Origin: Congzhengia sp045576635 | GTDB lineage: Bacteria > Bacillota > Clostridia > UBA1381 > UBA9506 | Direction of reading: 5' to 3' | NCBI GenBank assembly: GCA_045576635.1 | Contig: JAZNGT010000028.1 | Span: 1 to 64,000 of the forward strand | Length of the DNA stretch: 64,000 nt | Shown: piece by piece, positions 48,745 to 57,698 of the stretch | How the letters are laid out: the number at the start of each line of letters is the position of its first letter | Numbering within the stretch: the first letter of the stretch is position 1 | Notes under the pieces: generated by a model | What the model saw: the letters and a program-made list of their open reading frames with translations, nothing else | Told to the model about the DNA's origin: nothing | Database searches by the model: none | Program-made: the position numbers and the translations under genes

Positions 48745-51123
48745 ATGAACCAAAAAACCTTTCAAACACTGGAATTTCATAAAATTTTAAATACACTTTC
48801 CGGTTTTACTGAAAACGAATCGGTAAAACAGCGGATTTTAAATCTTGCACCTGAAACGGATATCCAAGTTGTTCGCGCGCTTCAACGCGAAACAACCGAG
48901 GCAACCGGCATTCTTTTGCGGCGCGGAAATGCGCCCGGATTTACTGTTACAGATGTAAGTGGTGCCGTTATGCGTACAGAGCGTGGTGGCGTGATGGCGA
49001 TGCATGAACTTATGTCGCTTTCAAAAGCGCTTTTTACTGCGCGCAGATTAAAAGCCTATATCAAGGACGACAAGTTAAGCGAAGAAACAGGCGTTTTTGC
49101 GCTTTCTGACAGTATTTTAAATTTAAAACAAGTTGAAGATGAAATTAACGAAAAAATCATAAGCGAGGACGAAATGGCAGATAATGCAAGTCCTGCGCTT
49201 TTTGCAATCCGTAAAAATATAAAAGTGCGCACCGCAAACATTCGTGATGCGTTAAATACAATGATATCCTCTGCAAAATATCAAAAACTTTTGCAGGAGC
49301 CGATTGTTACAATGCGCGGTGAGCGGTATGTCATTCCTGTAAAGGCGGAGCACAAAAATGAAATCAAGGGTATTGTGCATGACGTTTCGGCATCGGGCTC
49401 GACAGTCTTTATTGAACCTGCAAGCGTTGTGGAAATGACCAACGAAATTGCAGAACTAAAAGGAAAAGAAAAAGAAGAAATCGAACGTATTTTATACGAA
49501 CTATCGGCATTTGTTTCAGAATTTAAAGACGGAATTTTATCAACGATCCAAACAGTTTTTAAACTTGACTTTATCTTTTGTAAGGCACGCCTTTCACTTT
49601 CACAAAAAGGTGTAGAGCCTGAACTTAACAACAGCGGTATTATACACATAAAAAGCGGCAGACATCCGCTTTTGGACCCGAATAAAGTAGTACCCATTGA
49701 CATAACATTGGGAGAAACGTTTGACACATTAGTCATTACCGGTCCCAATACGGGCGGCAAAACGGTGTCGCTTAAAACGCTTGGTTTATTTACGCTTATG
49801 GCACAGTCCGGGCTCCATATCAGTGCATCGCAAGGCAGCAGTATGGCGGTGTTTGACAACGTATTTGCCGACATTGGCGACGAACAGAGCATTGAACAAA
49901 GTTTATCTACATTTAGTTCACATATTGTAAATCTTGTTCGCATTTTAAATGAAGTAACAGAAAATTCACTTGTGTTGGCAGACGAATTAGGTGCCGGTAC
50001 TGACCCGCAGGAGGGCGCAGCACTTGCTATTTCCATGATTGAGCATTTTAGAAGCAGGGGTGCACGCGTTGCCGCTACAACGCATTATAGCGAACTCAAA
50101 CTTTATGCACTTTCAAAAGAAGGGGTAGAAAACGCATCTTGTGAATTTGATGTTGCAACGCTTTCTCCCACATACCGCCTTTTGATTGGCGTTCCCGGAA
50201 AAAGTAATGCGTTTGCAATTTCAAAACGCTTGGGACTTAACGATTCTATTATCGAAGACGCAAAAAGAAGAATCAATCAAGAATCCATTCAGTTAGAAGA
50301 CGTAATTGCAGGCCTGGAAACCAGTAAAAAGCGTGCAGAAGAAGAACAACGATATGCAGAAAATGCATCGCGTGATGCGCGTATTTTCAAAGAGAATATG
50401 CGTCGTGAACTTGAAAAGTTAGAAGAGAAAAAAGCAAAACTTATGCAAAGCGCACGTTCTGAAGCACTTGCGATTGTAGAAAGTGCAAAAAAGCAATCAC
50501 AGGAAGTGTTAAAAGAACTCCGTGCAGTTAAAAATTCCGCGTCGTACCGTGAAATAGTGGCGCAAACGGAAAAAGCGCGTGACGCACTCCGAGAAGAATC
50601 AGATAAAATTACAAAGAATTTAGGCAGAGATAAGCCGAAAATAAAGACATTAAAATCCGTAAAACTAGGCGATACCGTACGCGTGATATCGTTAGATGCA
50701 GAAGCATCTGTACTTTCGCTCCCTGATAAAAAAGGTGCACTTTTCGTGCAGGCGGGTATCATGAAGATAAAAACAAATTTAAACGACCTAACCCATGCTG
50801 AAGCAAAAAAAGAAAAGAAGACGGAGAGTAAAACAATTGCCGCAACCTTTAAAGCATCAAAACAGGCAAGTGTGTCCATGGAAACCGATGTGCGCGGCAT
50901 GACCTTGGATGAGGCAATTTTAGTGGTAGATAAGTTTATTGATGATGCATATCTATCATCACTTCATGAGGTTACCATCATTCATGGTAAGGGTACAGGC
51001 GTTCTTCGCGCAGGTATTGGCGAATTTTTAAGAAAACATCCGTCAGTGGAAAGTTTTCGCGCGGGTAAATACGGCGAAGGAGAAGCCGGTGTAACTGTTG
51101 TTACACTAAAAGGCAGTAAGTAA
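48745..51123 (+). CDS. mutS2: MutS2 / RqcU ATPase with Smr domain
   Basis: A 792-residue MutS2 protein. The ATPase core has Walker A GPNTGGKTVSLKT near residue 333, FADIGDEQSIEQSLSTFSSH and LADELGAGTDPQEGAAL; a coiled-coil clamp (about 510-620), a KOW-like segment and a C-terminal Smr nuclease domain (about 710-792, with DVRGMTLDEA and HGKGTGVL) follow. In Bacillus it splits collided ribosomes, feeding the RqcH/RqcP pathway; a role against recombination has been proposed as well. Confidence 0.94.
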   Translation: MNQKTFQTLEFHKILNTLSGFTENESVKQRILNLAPETDIQVVRALQRETTEATGILLRRGNAPGFTVTDVSGAVMRTERGGVMAMHELMSLSKALFTARRLKAYIKDDKLSEETGVFALSDSILNLKQVEDEINEKIISEDEMADNASPALFAIRKNIKVRTANIRDALNTMISSAKYQKLLQEPIVTMRGERYVIPVKAEHKNEIKGIVHDVSASGSTVFIEPASVVEMTNEIAELKGKEKEEIERILYELSAFVSEFKDGILSTIQTVFKLDFIFCKARLSLSQKGVEPELNNSGIIHIKSGRHPLLDPNKVVPIDITLGETFDTLVITGPNTGGKTVSLKTLGLFTLMAQSGLHISASQGSSMAVFDNVFADIGDEQSIEQSLSTFSSHIVNLVRILNEVTENSLVLADELGAGTDPQEGAALAISMIEHFRSRGARVAATTHYSELKLYALSKEGVENASCEFDVATLSPTYRLLIGVPGKSNAFAISKRLGLNDSIIEDAKRRINQESIQLEDVIAGLETSKKRAEEEQRYAENASRDARIFKENMRRELEKLEEKKAKLMQSARSEALAIVESAKKQSQEVLKELRAVKNSASYREIVAQTEKARDALREESDKITKNLGRDKPKIKTLKSVKLGDTVRVISLDAEASVLSLPDKKGALFVQAGIMKIKTNLNDLTHAEAKKEKKTESKTIAATFKASKQASVSMETDVRGMTLDEAILVVDKFIDDAYLSSLHEVTIIHGKGTGVLRAGIGEFLRKHPSVESFRAGKYGEGEAGVTVVTLKGSK

Positions 51124-51145
51124 ACATCCAAAGGAGGACAATCGT

Positions 51146-51988
51146 ATGACAAAACCGATTGCTGCAATTTTATATGATTTTGATAATACATTATCTACAA
51201 AAGATATGCAGGAGTACGCGTTTATTCCCGGCATCGGTATGACGGCGGATACGTTTTGGGAAAAATGCGGAAAACTTACATCCGAAAACAATATGGACCA
51301 GATTCTTTCGTATATGTATGTTATGCTTTCGGAGGCGCGTGGCAAAAAACTTTTAACCCGCAGTGAATTTAAAAAACTGGGTGAAAGTGTAGAACTGCTT
51401 CCCGGTGTTTTAACATGGTTTGACCGCATTAACAAATACGGCGAAAGTCTTGGCGTAACGGTTGAACACTATATTATATCCTCCGGATTAAAAGAAATCA
51501 TTGAGGGAACTTCCATTGCAAAATACTTTAAGGAGATTTATGCTGCGGAATTTTTATATGATGATAAAGGTGTTCCGGTTTGGCCTGCCATGGCAGTAAA
51601 CTATACGAGTAAAACGCAGTTTTTGTTCCGTATCAATAAGGGCGTTTTAGATGTAACAGATCATGCCGGCTTAAACGAATTTACGCCGGAAGAAAAACGC
51701 CGTATTCCGTTTCGAAATATGATTTATATCGGCGACGGATTTACAGACGTTCCGTGCATGAAACTTGTAAAGACAAACGGTGGACATTCTGTTGCGGTTT
51801 ACAGCGACAAAAAAGAAACTGCATGCAATATCATGCAGCAGGGCAGAGTTGATTTTATTGCGCCGGCAGACTACCGCGAGGAGCAAAAATTAGAACAGAC
51901 TGTTTTTGCAATTTTAGATCTCATTAAAGCAAAAGCAGTTACGGTGCAAATGAATGTAAACGATTTAGACGAAATGGCAAGAGAATAA
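51146..51988 (+). CDS. HAD-family phosphatase-like protein
   Basis: A 280-residue HAD protein. Motif I is YDFDNTLST at the N-terminus, motif II an SSG (YIISSGLKEIIEG) and the acidic pair is in YIGDGFTDVPCMKL. A large inserted region (about 120-190) suggests a cap. Substrate is unknown. ATG 51146 follows AAAGGAGGAC. It closes the mutS2 run and ends at a strong bidirectional terminator. Confidence 0.87.
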   Translation: MTKPIAAILYDFDNTLSTKDMQEYAFIPGIGMTADTFWEKCGKLTSENNMDQILSYMYVMLSEARGKKLLTRSEFKKLGESVELLPGVLTWFDRINKYGESLGVTVEHYIISSGLKEIIEGTSIAKYFKEIYAAEFLYDDKGVPVWPAMAVNYTSKTQFLFRINKGVLDVTDHAGLNEFTPEEKRRIPFRNMIYIGDGFTDVPCMKLVKTNGGHSVAVYSDKKETACNIMQQGRVDFIAPADYREEQKLEQTVFAILDLIKAKAVTVQMNVNDLDEMARE

Positions 51989-51991
51989 ATA

Positions 51992-52035
51992 AAAGGGTTT
52001 CAAAAACGAATTCGTTTTTGAAACCCTTTATCTTT
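51992..52035. terminator. Bidirectional terminator, perfect 38-base palindrome
   Basis: 51992-52010 is the exact inverse complement of 52011-52029, with a following T-rich tract. It lies between convergent genes: the HAD gene and the DtxR-family regulator. Confidence 0.85.
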
Positions 52036-52036
52036 T

Positions 52037-52411
52037 TTAAAGAACATTATTTTTTTCAAGATATTCTTTGATTTTATCAAAACTTTCCGAACTGATATGA
52101 TGTTCGATTTTGCAACTGTCTTCGTATGCAATCTCTCTTTTAACGCCGAGTGCAATCAACGCTTTTGCAATCACGTGGTGGCGTTCGTACATATTTTGTG
52201 CGATTGAGAGTCCTTTTTCTGTTAAATCAATGTTTCCTTCTTTGTCAACAGTAATATAACCTTCCTCGCGAAACGATTTCATTGCAATCGAAACGCTGGG
52301 TTTTGAAAACGAAAGGTGATTTGCAATATCAACGCTGCGCACAAAACTGTTTTTCTGTTTTAAAATGAGAATTGCTTCGAGATAATTTTCGGCGGATTCT
52401 TTAATTTTCAT
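52037..52411 (-). CDS. DtxR/MntR-family metalloregulator
   Basis: A 124-residue repressor: a winged helix (about 20-70) with FSKPSVSIAMKSFREEGYI, and the metal-binding and dimer region with MYERHHVIAKAL and SCKIEHHISSESFDKI. It lacks the C-terminal SH3 domain, like MntR. The metal ligands are mixed: position 9 is Asn rather than the MntR Asp, and a Cys stands at the DtxR-type position before the E-H pair, so manganese versus iron specificity is not settled. ATG 52411 follows AAAGG; the upstream ATG (52435) is less likely. dinB lies upstream on the same strand. Confidence 0.82.
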   Translation of the reverse strand: MKIKESAENYLEAILILKQKNSFVRSVDIANHLSFSKPSVSIAMKSFREEGYITVDKEGNIDLTEKGLSIAQNMYERHHVIAKALIALGVKREIAYEDSCKIEHHISSESFDKIKEYLEKNNVL

Positions 52412-52498
52412 AATTGTTGCCTTTCTTACACGCAATCATTTCATTATTCATTTTATCATAAGGCGAAGTTTTTGTCAAATTTTAAGACAAGCACTTTT

Positions 52499-53746
52499 TT
52501 ATCTTACAAACACTTCGGGATGAATGACATTTTTCTCTTTCGGATGAAAACCGGAAAGGTTAGTATCCAAAAGCATAATACCGCGTTGCACAGAAAAATG
52601 ACCGTATTTATGACGGATGGCATCTATCACTTGTTCTCTTGCCTCTTCGTTTTGCACTTTTTGAATTTCGGGAAGAAACGCAAGTTGCGTGCATGAAAAC
52701 GGCTCTAATTTAAGCGCGCGTACACCCATGCTGCGAATGGGTGTTTTGGAAAGATGATGGCTTTTAAATAAAGAAAAGGTCTTTTCGAATAATTCTTTTG
52801 CAGAGTTTGTGGGAATATCTAACGGAATCTGCCTTTCATACTGAAAAAGCGTGTTATCCTTTATGGAAAGTTGTGCGGTTTGGCATTTAAACCCGTGCTC
52901 CCGGAGTCGTTCTGCTACGCTTTCGCAAAGAACATAAAGAGGGATTTTAACGTCGTCATCTGTTATAAGGTCGCGGGGAAACGTAAAACTGTTTCCGATA
53001 GATTTTATTTCTCTTTGCGACGTCGTTTCGCTAACGGGTGCATCTTCAAAACCGTTTGCGTAGTTATAAAGCATGCGCCCGTTTTTCCCGAATTTGTGCG
53101 AAAGCATAGTAGGATTTGCCTGCGCCAAATCGCCTATGGTAGTAATGCCGATTTCTCTTAAACTTTTTTGTGTTGCGCGTCCGACAAAAAGGAGCGCACC
53201 AACAGGGAGCGGCCAGACAATGCGTTTGAATGAATCTTTCGCAATGACGGTTGTGGCATCCGGTTTTTTTAAATCGCTGCCGAGTTTTGCAAATACTTTA
53301 TTAAAACTTACGCCTACGGATACTGTAAGCCCAAGTTCTTCTTTTATACGTCTTCGGATTTCGTCAGCAATTTGTTTGCCGTTCCCGTGGAGCGCTTTAC
53401 TGTGCGTAACATCAAGCCAACATTCATCAAGACCAAAACTTTCTACCTGCGCGGTATATTCTTCATAGATACTTCGTGCCATACGCGAATAGTTTAAATA
53501 TCTGTCGTGGTGCGGCTTTACAAAAATAAGTTCCGGACATTTTTTTCTTGCCTGCCACAAGGGTTCGCCGGTTTTTACGCCAAATGCTTTTGCAATATCG
53601 TTTTTTGCAAGGATAATGCCGTGACGCGCCTTTTCATTTCCGCCTACTGCCATAGGTTTTTCCGAAAGTGTAGTGTCGTAAAGACATTCTACCGATGCGT
53701 AAAAATTATTGAGGTCCACGTGTAAAATGGTTCTTTCTTCGTTCAT
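52499..53746 (-). CDS. dinB: DNA polymerase IV (Y-family)
   Basis: A 415-residue translesion polymerase: the first catalytic motif reads HVDLNNFYASVE, the second is around GLDECWLDVT, and the little-finger and C-terminal regions are complete. It copies damaged DNA with low fidelity. ATG 53746 follows AAGGTGA. Transcription is controlled by a LexA box at the start site (53764-53775), so the gene is part of the SOS response. Confidence 0.95.
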   Translation of the reverse strand: MNEERTILHVDLNNFYASVECLYDTTLSEKPMAVGGNEKARHGIILAKNDIAKAFGVKTGEPLWQARKKCPELIFVKPHHDRYLNYSRMARSIYEEYTAQVESFGLDECWLDVTHSKALHGNGKQIADEIRRRIKEELGLTVSVGVSFNKVFAKLGSDLKKPDATTVIAKDSFKRIVWPLPVGALLFVGRATQKSLREIGITTIGDLAQANPTMLSHKFGKNGRMLYNYANGFEDAPVSETTSQREIKSIGNSFTFPRDLITDDDVKIPLYVLCESVAERLREHGFKCQTAQLSIKDNTLFQYERQIPLDIPTNSAKELFEKTFSLFKSHHLSKTPIRSMGVRALKLEPFSCTQLAFLPEIQKVQNEEAREQVIDAIRHKYGHFSVQRGIMLLDTNLSGFHPKEKNVIHPEVFVR

Positions 53747-53763
53747 TGTTTCACCTTAAAATA

Positions 53764-53775
53764 GAACAAATGTTC
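53764..53775 (-). promoter_or_regulatory. LexA (DinR) operator of dinB
   Basis: GAACAAATGTTC, an exact GAAC-N4-GTTC box of the Firmicutes SOS type. It sits just downstream of the predicted dinB start site (about 53780), where a bound repressor would block transcription. Confidence 0.85.
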
Positions 53776-53786
53776 GGTTTTTCTTT

Positions 53787-53816
53787 ATTATAGCACAGTA
53801 GACCCTAAAAAAGCAA
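53787..53816 (-). promoter_or_regulatory. Sigma-A promoter of dinB
   Basis: TTGCTT at 53816-53811, 18-base spacer, TATAAT at 53792-53787, minus strand. Confidence 0.7.
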
Positions 53817-53833
53817 GTAAAAATTAAAATTGG

Positions 53834-53863
53834 CAAAAAAAACAAGCAGCCTTTCGCTGCCTG
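53834..53863 (-). terminator. Terminator of abrB
   Basis: CAGGCAGC pairs with GCTGCTTG around GAAAG, with a long T-run on the minus strand at 53842-53835. Confidence 0.8.
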
Positions 53864-53877
53864 TTTATACGCTTCGT

Positions 53878-54117
53878 TTATCTTCCCAATTCGTCTAAGC
53901 ACTTGGGACAGATGTTTTTGCCTTTAAAACTGATAACATCTTTTGAATTTCCGCAAAAGATGCAGGAAGGCTCATACTTTTTTAAAATGATTGCGTCATT
54001 GTCCACATAAATTTCGAGCGCATCTTTGATTGCAATATCCAATGTTCTTCTAAGTTCGATAGGAAGTACAATTCTTCCGAGTTCGTCCACTTTTCTTACA
54101 ATTCCTGTCGATTTCAT
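53878..54117 (-). CDS. abrB: AbrB-family transition-state regulator with zinc ribbon
   Basis: A 79-residue protein. The N-terminal SpoVT/AbrB swapped-hairpin domain reads KSTGIVRKVDELGRIVLPIELRRTLDI, and the C-terminal part carries two CxxC pairs (CIFC and CPKC) that probably bind zinc. AbrB proteins repress transition-state and sporulation genes in Bacillus and Clostridia. ATG 54117 follows GAGGTG. It is monocistronic with a consensus-like promoter. Confidence 0.92.
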   Translation of the reverse strand: MKSTGIVRKVDELGRIVLPIELRRTLDIAIKDALEIYVDNDAIILKKYEPSCIFCGNSKDVISFKGKNICPKCLDELGR

Positions 54118-54162
54118 GTCGCAACACCTCGTATTTTAGAATATGATACAACTTATAGGGAT

Positions 54163-54191
54163 ATTATAGCATTTAAAGAAAGGATAGTCAA
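54163..54191 (-). promoter_or_regulatory. Sigma-A promoter of abrB
   Basis: TTGACT at 54191-54186, 17-base spacer, TATAAT at 54168-54163, minus strand. Confidence 0.88.
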
Positions 54192-54237
54192 CGGGTATAA
54201 TTTTAAGTTTTTATGAATTTTTTAAGCACGGCTGAAT

Positions 54238-55980
54238 TTATGACTGATACATACGATACATGCGACTGTAAATTCCGTCTTTTTCCATCAATGATTCGTG
54301 TGTGCCTTGCTCTTCGATACCGTTTTCTGTGAGTACCAAAATGGTAGATGCATTTTTTATGGTGGTAAGTCTGTGTGCAATTACAAAGGTTGTACGACCT
54401 TTTGCAAGTTTTTCAAGCGATTGTTGTACAATCCGTTCGCTTTCGTTATCGAGTGCTGAGGTTGCTTCATCCAATATCAGAATGGGCGGATTTTTTAAGA
54501 ACACACGTGCAATGCCGATGCGCTGTTTTTGTCCACCGGAAAGTTTTAGACCGCGTTCACCAACATAGGTGTCATAACCGTTTTCTAAATTCATAATAAA
54601 GTCATGCGCACCGGCAAGTTTTGCAGCTTCTATAATTTGTTCTTTCGATGCGCCTGGAAGTCCGTATTCAATGTTTTCGTAAACGGTTCCGGAAAAAAGA
54701 TAAATATCCTGCTGCACAACGCCGATGTTTTGGCGAAGACTTTTTAACGTGAGGGATTTGATATCTTGTCCGTCAATCGCAATTGTACCATCTGTGGTAT
54801 CATAAAAACGCGGAAGAAGGCTGCAAAGTGTGGTTTTTCCGCCGCCTGAGGGTCCGACGAGTGCTATGGTGTCGCCGGGCGCTACATGTAATGATAAATT
54901 ACTTAAAACGTCTTGATTTTCATCTGCATACCGAAATGTTACGTTGTGAAACGAGATTTCGCCTGAAACATCTTTTAATTCTTTCGCGTTCGGCGCATCT
55001 TTAATTTCCATAGGTGTGTCCATGATTTCAAAAAAACGCTCGATGCCCGTCATACCACGCTGGAACTGTTCCATAAAATCTACAATTCTGCGAATGGAGG
55101 AAAGCAAGGTAGAAGCATACAGAAGATAAGCCGTAAAGTCGCCGGCAGAAATTTGCCTGTGCTTTATAAAAAACGCACCTGCCACAACGATGATAATATA
55201 CATTACGCCGTCAAACAAGCGGGTAGAGGACTGAAACCCTGCCATATAGTGATACGAGCGTTTTTTGATGGATAAAAGTTTTGAATTTCCGCCTTCAAAT
55301 TTTTTCTTTTCACATTCTTCGTTTGTAAAAGAGTGTACAACACGAATTCCTAAAAGTGCATCTTCTACCTGTGCGTTGAGTTCGCCGATTTGTGCGCGCT
55401 GCCTTTTAAACTGTGTACGCATTCTGGTATTAAAATACCGCGTGCAAATGATAATAAGCGGCACAACAGAAAAAATGATGAGTGTAAGCCAGATGTTAAA
55501 GGAGCCTAAAATGATAAAGGAAACGATAATCTTAACAGAAGAAATAAAAATTTCTTCCGGGCAGTGATGCGCAAATTCCGTAACGTCAAACAGGTCTGTG
55601 GTTATACGCGACATAATCTGACCGACTTTTGTGTTGTCATAAAAGGACGACGAAAGATTTTGAAGATGCGCAAACATATCGCGCCGCATATCTGTTTCCA
55701 TTCTTGCGCCCATTACATGTCCGACAGATGCCATATAATAATGTGCGGCAGTATCGATGATGCGCAAAGTAAGATAAATAGCACCGACAGAAAGAATCGC
55801 GCGCGTTGTAAGGGATGCAATGTCTTCTGTCGCCCTGTCTGTAATAAAACGTGCAATTAAAGGTAAAATGAGTTCGCAAAATGTCGTAAACAAAGCGCAG
55901 AATATATCAAACGCCATAATGCGAGTATATTTTTTATAATAAGGCAGAAATCTTCTTACAAGGCCTCGCTTTTTCTTCAT
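54238..55980 (-). CDS. ABC exporter, fused membrane and ATPase domains
   Basis: A 580-residue half-transporter. Six membrane helices fill residues 18-310. The ATPase domain has Walker A GPSGGGKTT, signature LSGGQKQR and Walker B ILILDEATSALD, with the H-loop AHRLTTI. The style is MsbA/BmrA-like, exporting lipids or drugs as a homodimer. The substrate is unknown. It is 11 bases upstream of the CDF gene end and so is co-transcribed after the CDF gene. Confidence 0.9.
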   Translation of the reverse strand: MKKKRGLVRRFLPYYKKYTRIMAFDIFCALFTTFCELILPLIARFITDRATEDIASLTTRAILSVGAIYLTLRIIDTAAHYYMASVGHVMGARMETDMRRDMFAHLQNLSSSFYDNTKVGQIMSRITTDLFDVTEFAHHCPEEIFISSVKIIVSFIILGSFNIWLTLIIFSVVPLIIICTRYFNTRMRTQFKRQRAQIGELNAQVEDALLGIRVVHSFTNEECEKKKFEGGNSKLLSIKKRSYHYMAGFQSSTRLFDGVMYIIIVVAGAFFIKHRQISAGDFTAYLLYASTLLSSIRRIVDFMEQFQRGMTGIERFFEIMDTPMEIKDAPNAKELKDVSGEISFHNVTFRYADENQDVLSNLSLHVAPGDTIALVGPSGGGKTTLCSLLPRFYDTTDGTIAIDGQDIKSLTLKSLRQNIGVVQQDIYLFSGTVYENIEYGLPGASKEQIIEAAKLAGAHDFIMNLENGYDTYVGERGLKLSGGQKQRIGIARVFLKNPPILILDEATSALDNESERIVQQSLEKLAKGRTTFVIAHRLTTIKNASTILVLTENGIEEQGTHESLMEKDGIYSRMYRMYQS

Positions 55981-55991
55981 AAAATTTCCTC

Positions 55992-57164
55992 CTAAAATTG
56001 CTGTTTGTAGTCTATACGGATTACCGTTCGGTATCGGGAATTTTCTTTTTTTAGAAGTACATCAATACGGTCAAGGGTTTCCTGCTTTTCTTTTTCAGTG
56101 AGAGAAAACGGTACTTCTAAATCGAAAATCAGATTGATTATGTTTTCTCCGTCTGTCATACGAAAATCGTGCATTCCAAGTTCGGGATTTATACTTTGGA
56201 TTATAGATTTTACAATTCGTTTGGTGGCATCTGATTTTTCGCAGCCGACTAATATAGGATCAGTATGAATTACGGTTTCAACGCCTGTTTCTTCCATAAT
56301 TTTAATTTCGAGTGCATCGATGATTTCGTGCAGAAAAACAGCGGATTTTTCAGAAGACACCTCTGCGTGCACAGAAGCCAGTGTCCTTCCCGGACCGTAG
56401 TCGTGAATGATTAAATCGTGAATTCCCAAAATTTCGGGATTGGAGTGTAAAATATCCGAAATCTGCATAGCAAGCATCGGATCAGGGGATGCACCAAGAA
56501 GTGTACTTATCGTCTGCCACGCAAGTTTAATACCGGTTACGCAGATTAAAATTGCAACGATAAGTCCTGCGATTCCGTCAATAAATGGGGGCAAAAACTG
56601 ACAAAGTACAACGGACAAAATAACGGCACTGGTTGCCACTGCGTCACTTAAACTGTCTGTTGCGGTAGCGTTTAACACATCAGAATCAATGCGTTTTCCT
56701 AAAAAACGCATCGCGAAAAACAACCAGAGTTTGATTCCGATTGATAAAACCAAAATTACAAGTGTAACTGCGCTAAGCCGAGGCGCCTCAGGATTGAGGA
56801 TTTTTCCGAAAGATGTTTGAATCAGTTCAAATCCCACAGATATGATAATAAACGACACAATCAAAGAACAGATATATTCAAATCTGCCGTGTCCGAATGG
56901 GTGCTCTTTGTCAGGTTTTTGACCGGAAAGTTTTGCGCCGACTAATGTTACCACGGAAGAGCCTACATCTGATAGGTTATTAAACGCATCTGAAATGATT
57001 GCAATGGATGAAATAAATGTGCCGACCAGAATTTTTATCAAAAAAAGAACGGTATTTGCCACGATTCCCAAAACGCCGCCAAACACACCATACTGCGTGC
57101 GAACAAGAGGGTTTTTTAAATCGTCTGCGTTTTTAATAAAGAGTTTTGTTAAAAATGAAATCAT
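55992..57164 (-). CDS. CDF metal exporter, N-D-D-D type
   Basis: A 390-residue cation diffusion facilitator with six membrane helices and a C-terminal cytosolic domain. The transport site reads N62 and D66 (SDAFNNLSDVG) plus D170 and D174 (TATDSLSDAVA). An N-D-D-D set is the pattern of manganese exporters such as pneumococcal MntE, while zinc CDFs have His in the site, so Mn(II) is the likelier cargo. ATG 57164 follows GGAGG; the longer frame to 57185 is not needed. A cysteine-rich small protein is divergent, 180 bases away. Confidence 0.85.
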   Translation of the reverse strand: MISFLTKLFIKNADDLKNPLVRTQYGVFGGVLGIVANTVLFLIKILVGTFISSIAIISDAFNNLSDVGSSVVTLVGAKLSGQKPDKEHPFGHGRFEYICSLIVSFIIISVGFELIQTSFGKILNPEAPRLSAVTLVILVLSIGIKLWLFFAMRFLGKRIDSDVLNATATDSLSDAVATSAVILSVVLCQFLPPFIDGIAGLIVAILICVTGIKLAWQTISTLLGASPDPMLAMQISDILHSNPEILGIHDLIIHDYGPGRTLASVHAEVSSEKSAVFLHEIIDALEIKIMEETGVETVIHTDPILVGCEKSDATKRIVKSIIQSINPELGMHDFRMTDGENIINLIFDLEVPFSLTEKEKQETLDRIDVLLKKENSRYRTVIRIDYKQQF

Positions 57165-57264
57165 AGCGATCCTCCGAAAATACATAGCGAAACTATAAAT
57201 TTATTATATCTTATTTTATTTTGCAATGCAAGAAATATTGCACTTTGCTTTTTAAATAAACCGC

Positions 57265-57291
57265 ACAGTTTGACAACATTCGACATAAAAT
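57265..57291 (+). promoter_or_regulatory. Possible sigma-K-like promoter
   Basis: AC at 57265-57266, 17-base spacer and CATAAAAT at 57284-57291, the general layout of a mother-cell sigma-K promoter. The match is short and could be chance; a TTGACA (57269-57274) overlaps but has no -10 at usable spacing. Confidence 0.3.
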
Positions 57292-57341
57292 GTTGTTGGG
57301 TAGCATTTTTGCTGCTAAAAATATATTTGGAGGTAATGATT

Positions 57342-57566
57342 ATGTGCGGACTTTGTAACCTTTTCCGTTGTGGATCAAGAAGAAGAGAAGATTGTGGCGT
57401 GTATAGATTGCCGCGGCGTGAGCCTTGCATGAAAACACATTGTGCGAGCGGTTTGGGCACCCGTTCTGCTTGCCCTTGCGTAAGAGACGATTCTTGTGAA
57501 TGCAACAACTGTAACCGTAGAGAAGAATGCCGTGATGCGTATGCATATCACGCAGACTGCGAGTAA
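57342..57566 (+). CDS. Cysteine-rich 74-residue protein, unknown function
   Basis: Thirteen cysteines in 74 residues (positions 2, 5, 10, 18, 29, 34, 44, 46, 52, 54, 57, 63, 73), many in CxC or CxxC steps: CGLCNLFRC at the N-terminus, CPC and CECNNC later. It has no signal peptide and no recognised family. ATG 57342 is eight bases after GGAGG; ATG 57336 is too close to that site. Possible roles are metal storage, divergent from a metal exporter, or a cross-linked spore-coat protein, given the sigma-K-like signal upstream. It has its own terminator (57577-57612). Confidence 0.75.
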   Translation: MCGLCNLFRCGSRRREDCGVYRLPRREPCMKTHCASGLGTRSACPCVRDDSCECNNCNRREECRDAYAYHADCE

Positions 57567-57576
57567 TGGTTTAACC

Positions 57577-57612
57577 AAAAAAGCATGCCCAAACAGGGTA
57601 TGCTTTTTTTCT
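57577..57612 (+). terminator. Terminator of the cysteine-rich gene
   Basis: AAAAAAGCATGCCC at 57577-57590 pairs with GGGTATGCTTTTTT at 57596-57609. Confidence 0.85.
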
Positions 57613-57698
57613 TTGCTCTACAGAATTTCAGAAACAACTTGTATCTTTTTTAGTTTTGTGATAAAATATAAAAAACAAAACAGAAAGTGGAGGAGCTT

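Noticed and set aside
49281..50036. Long minus-strand frame opposite mutS2
   Set aside because: It is low-complexity Ser-rich shadow sequence with no ribosome site, antisense to a clear MutS2 core.
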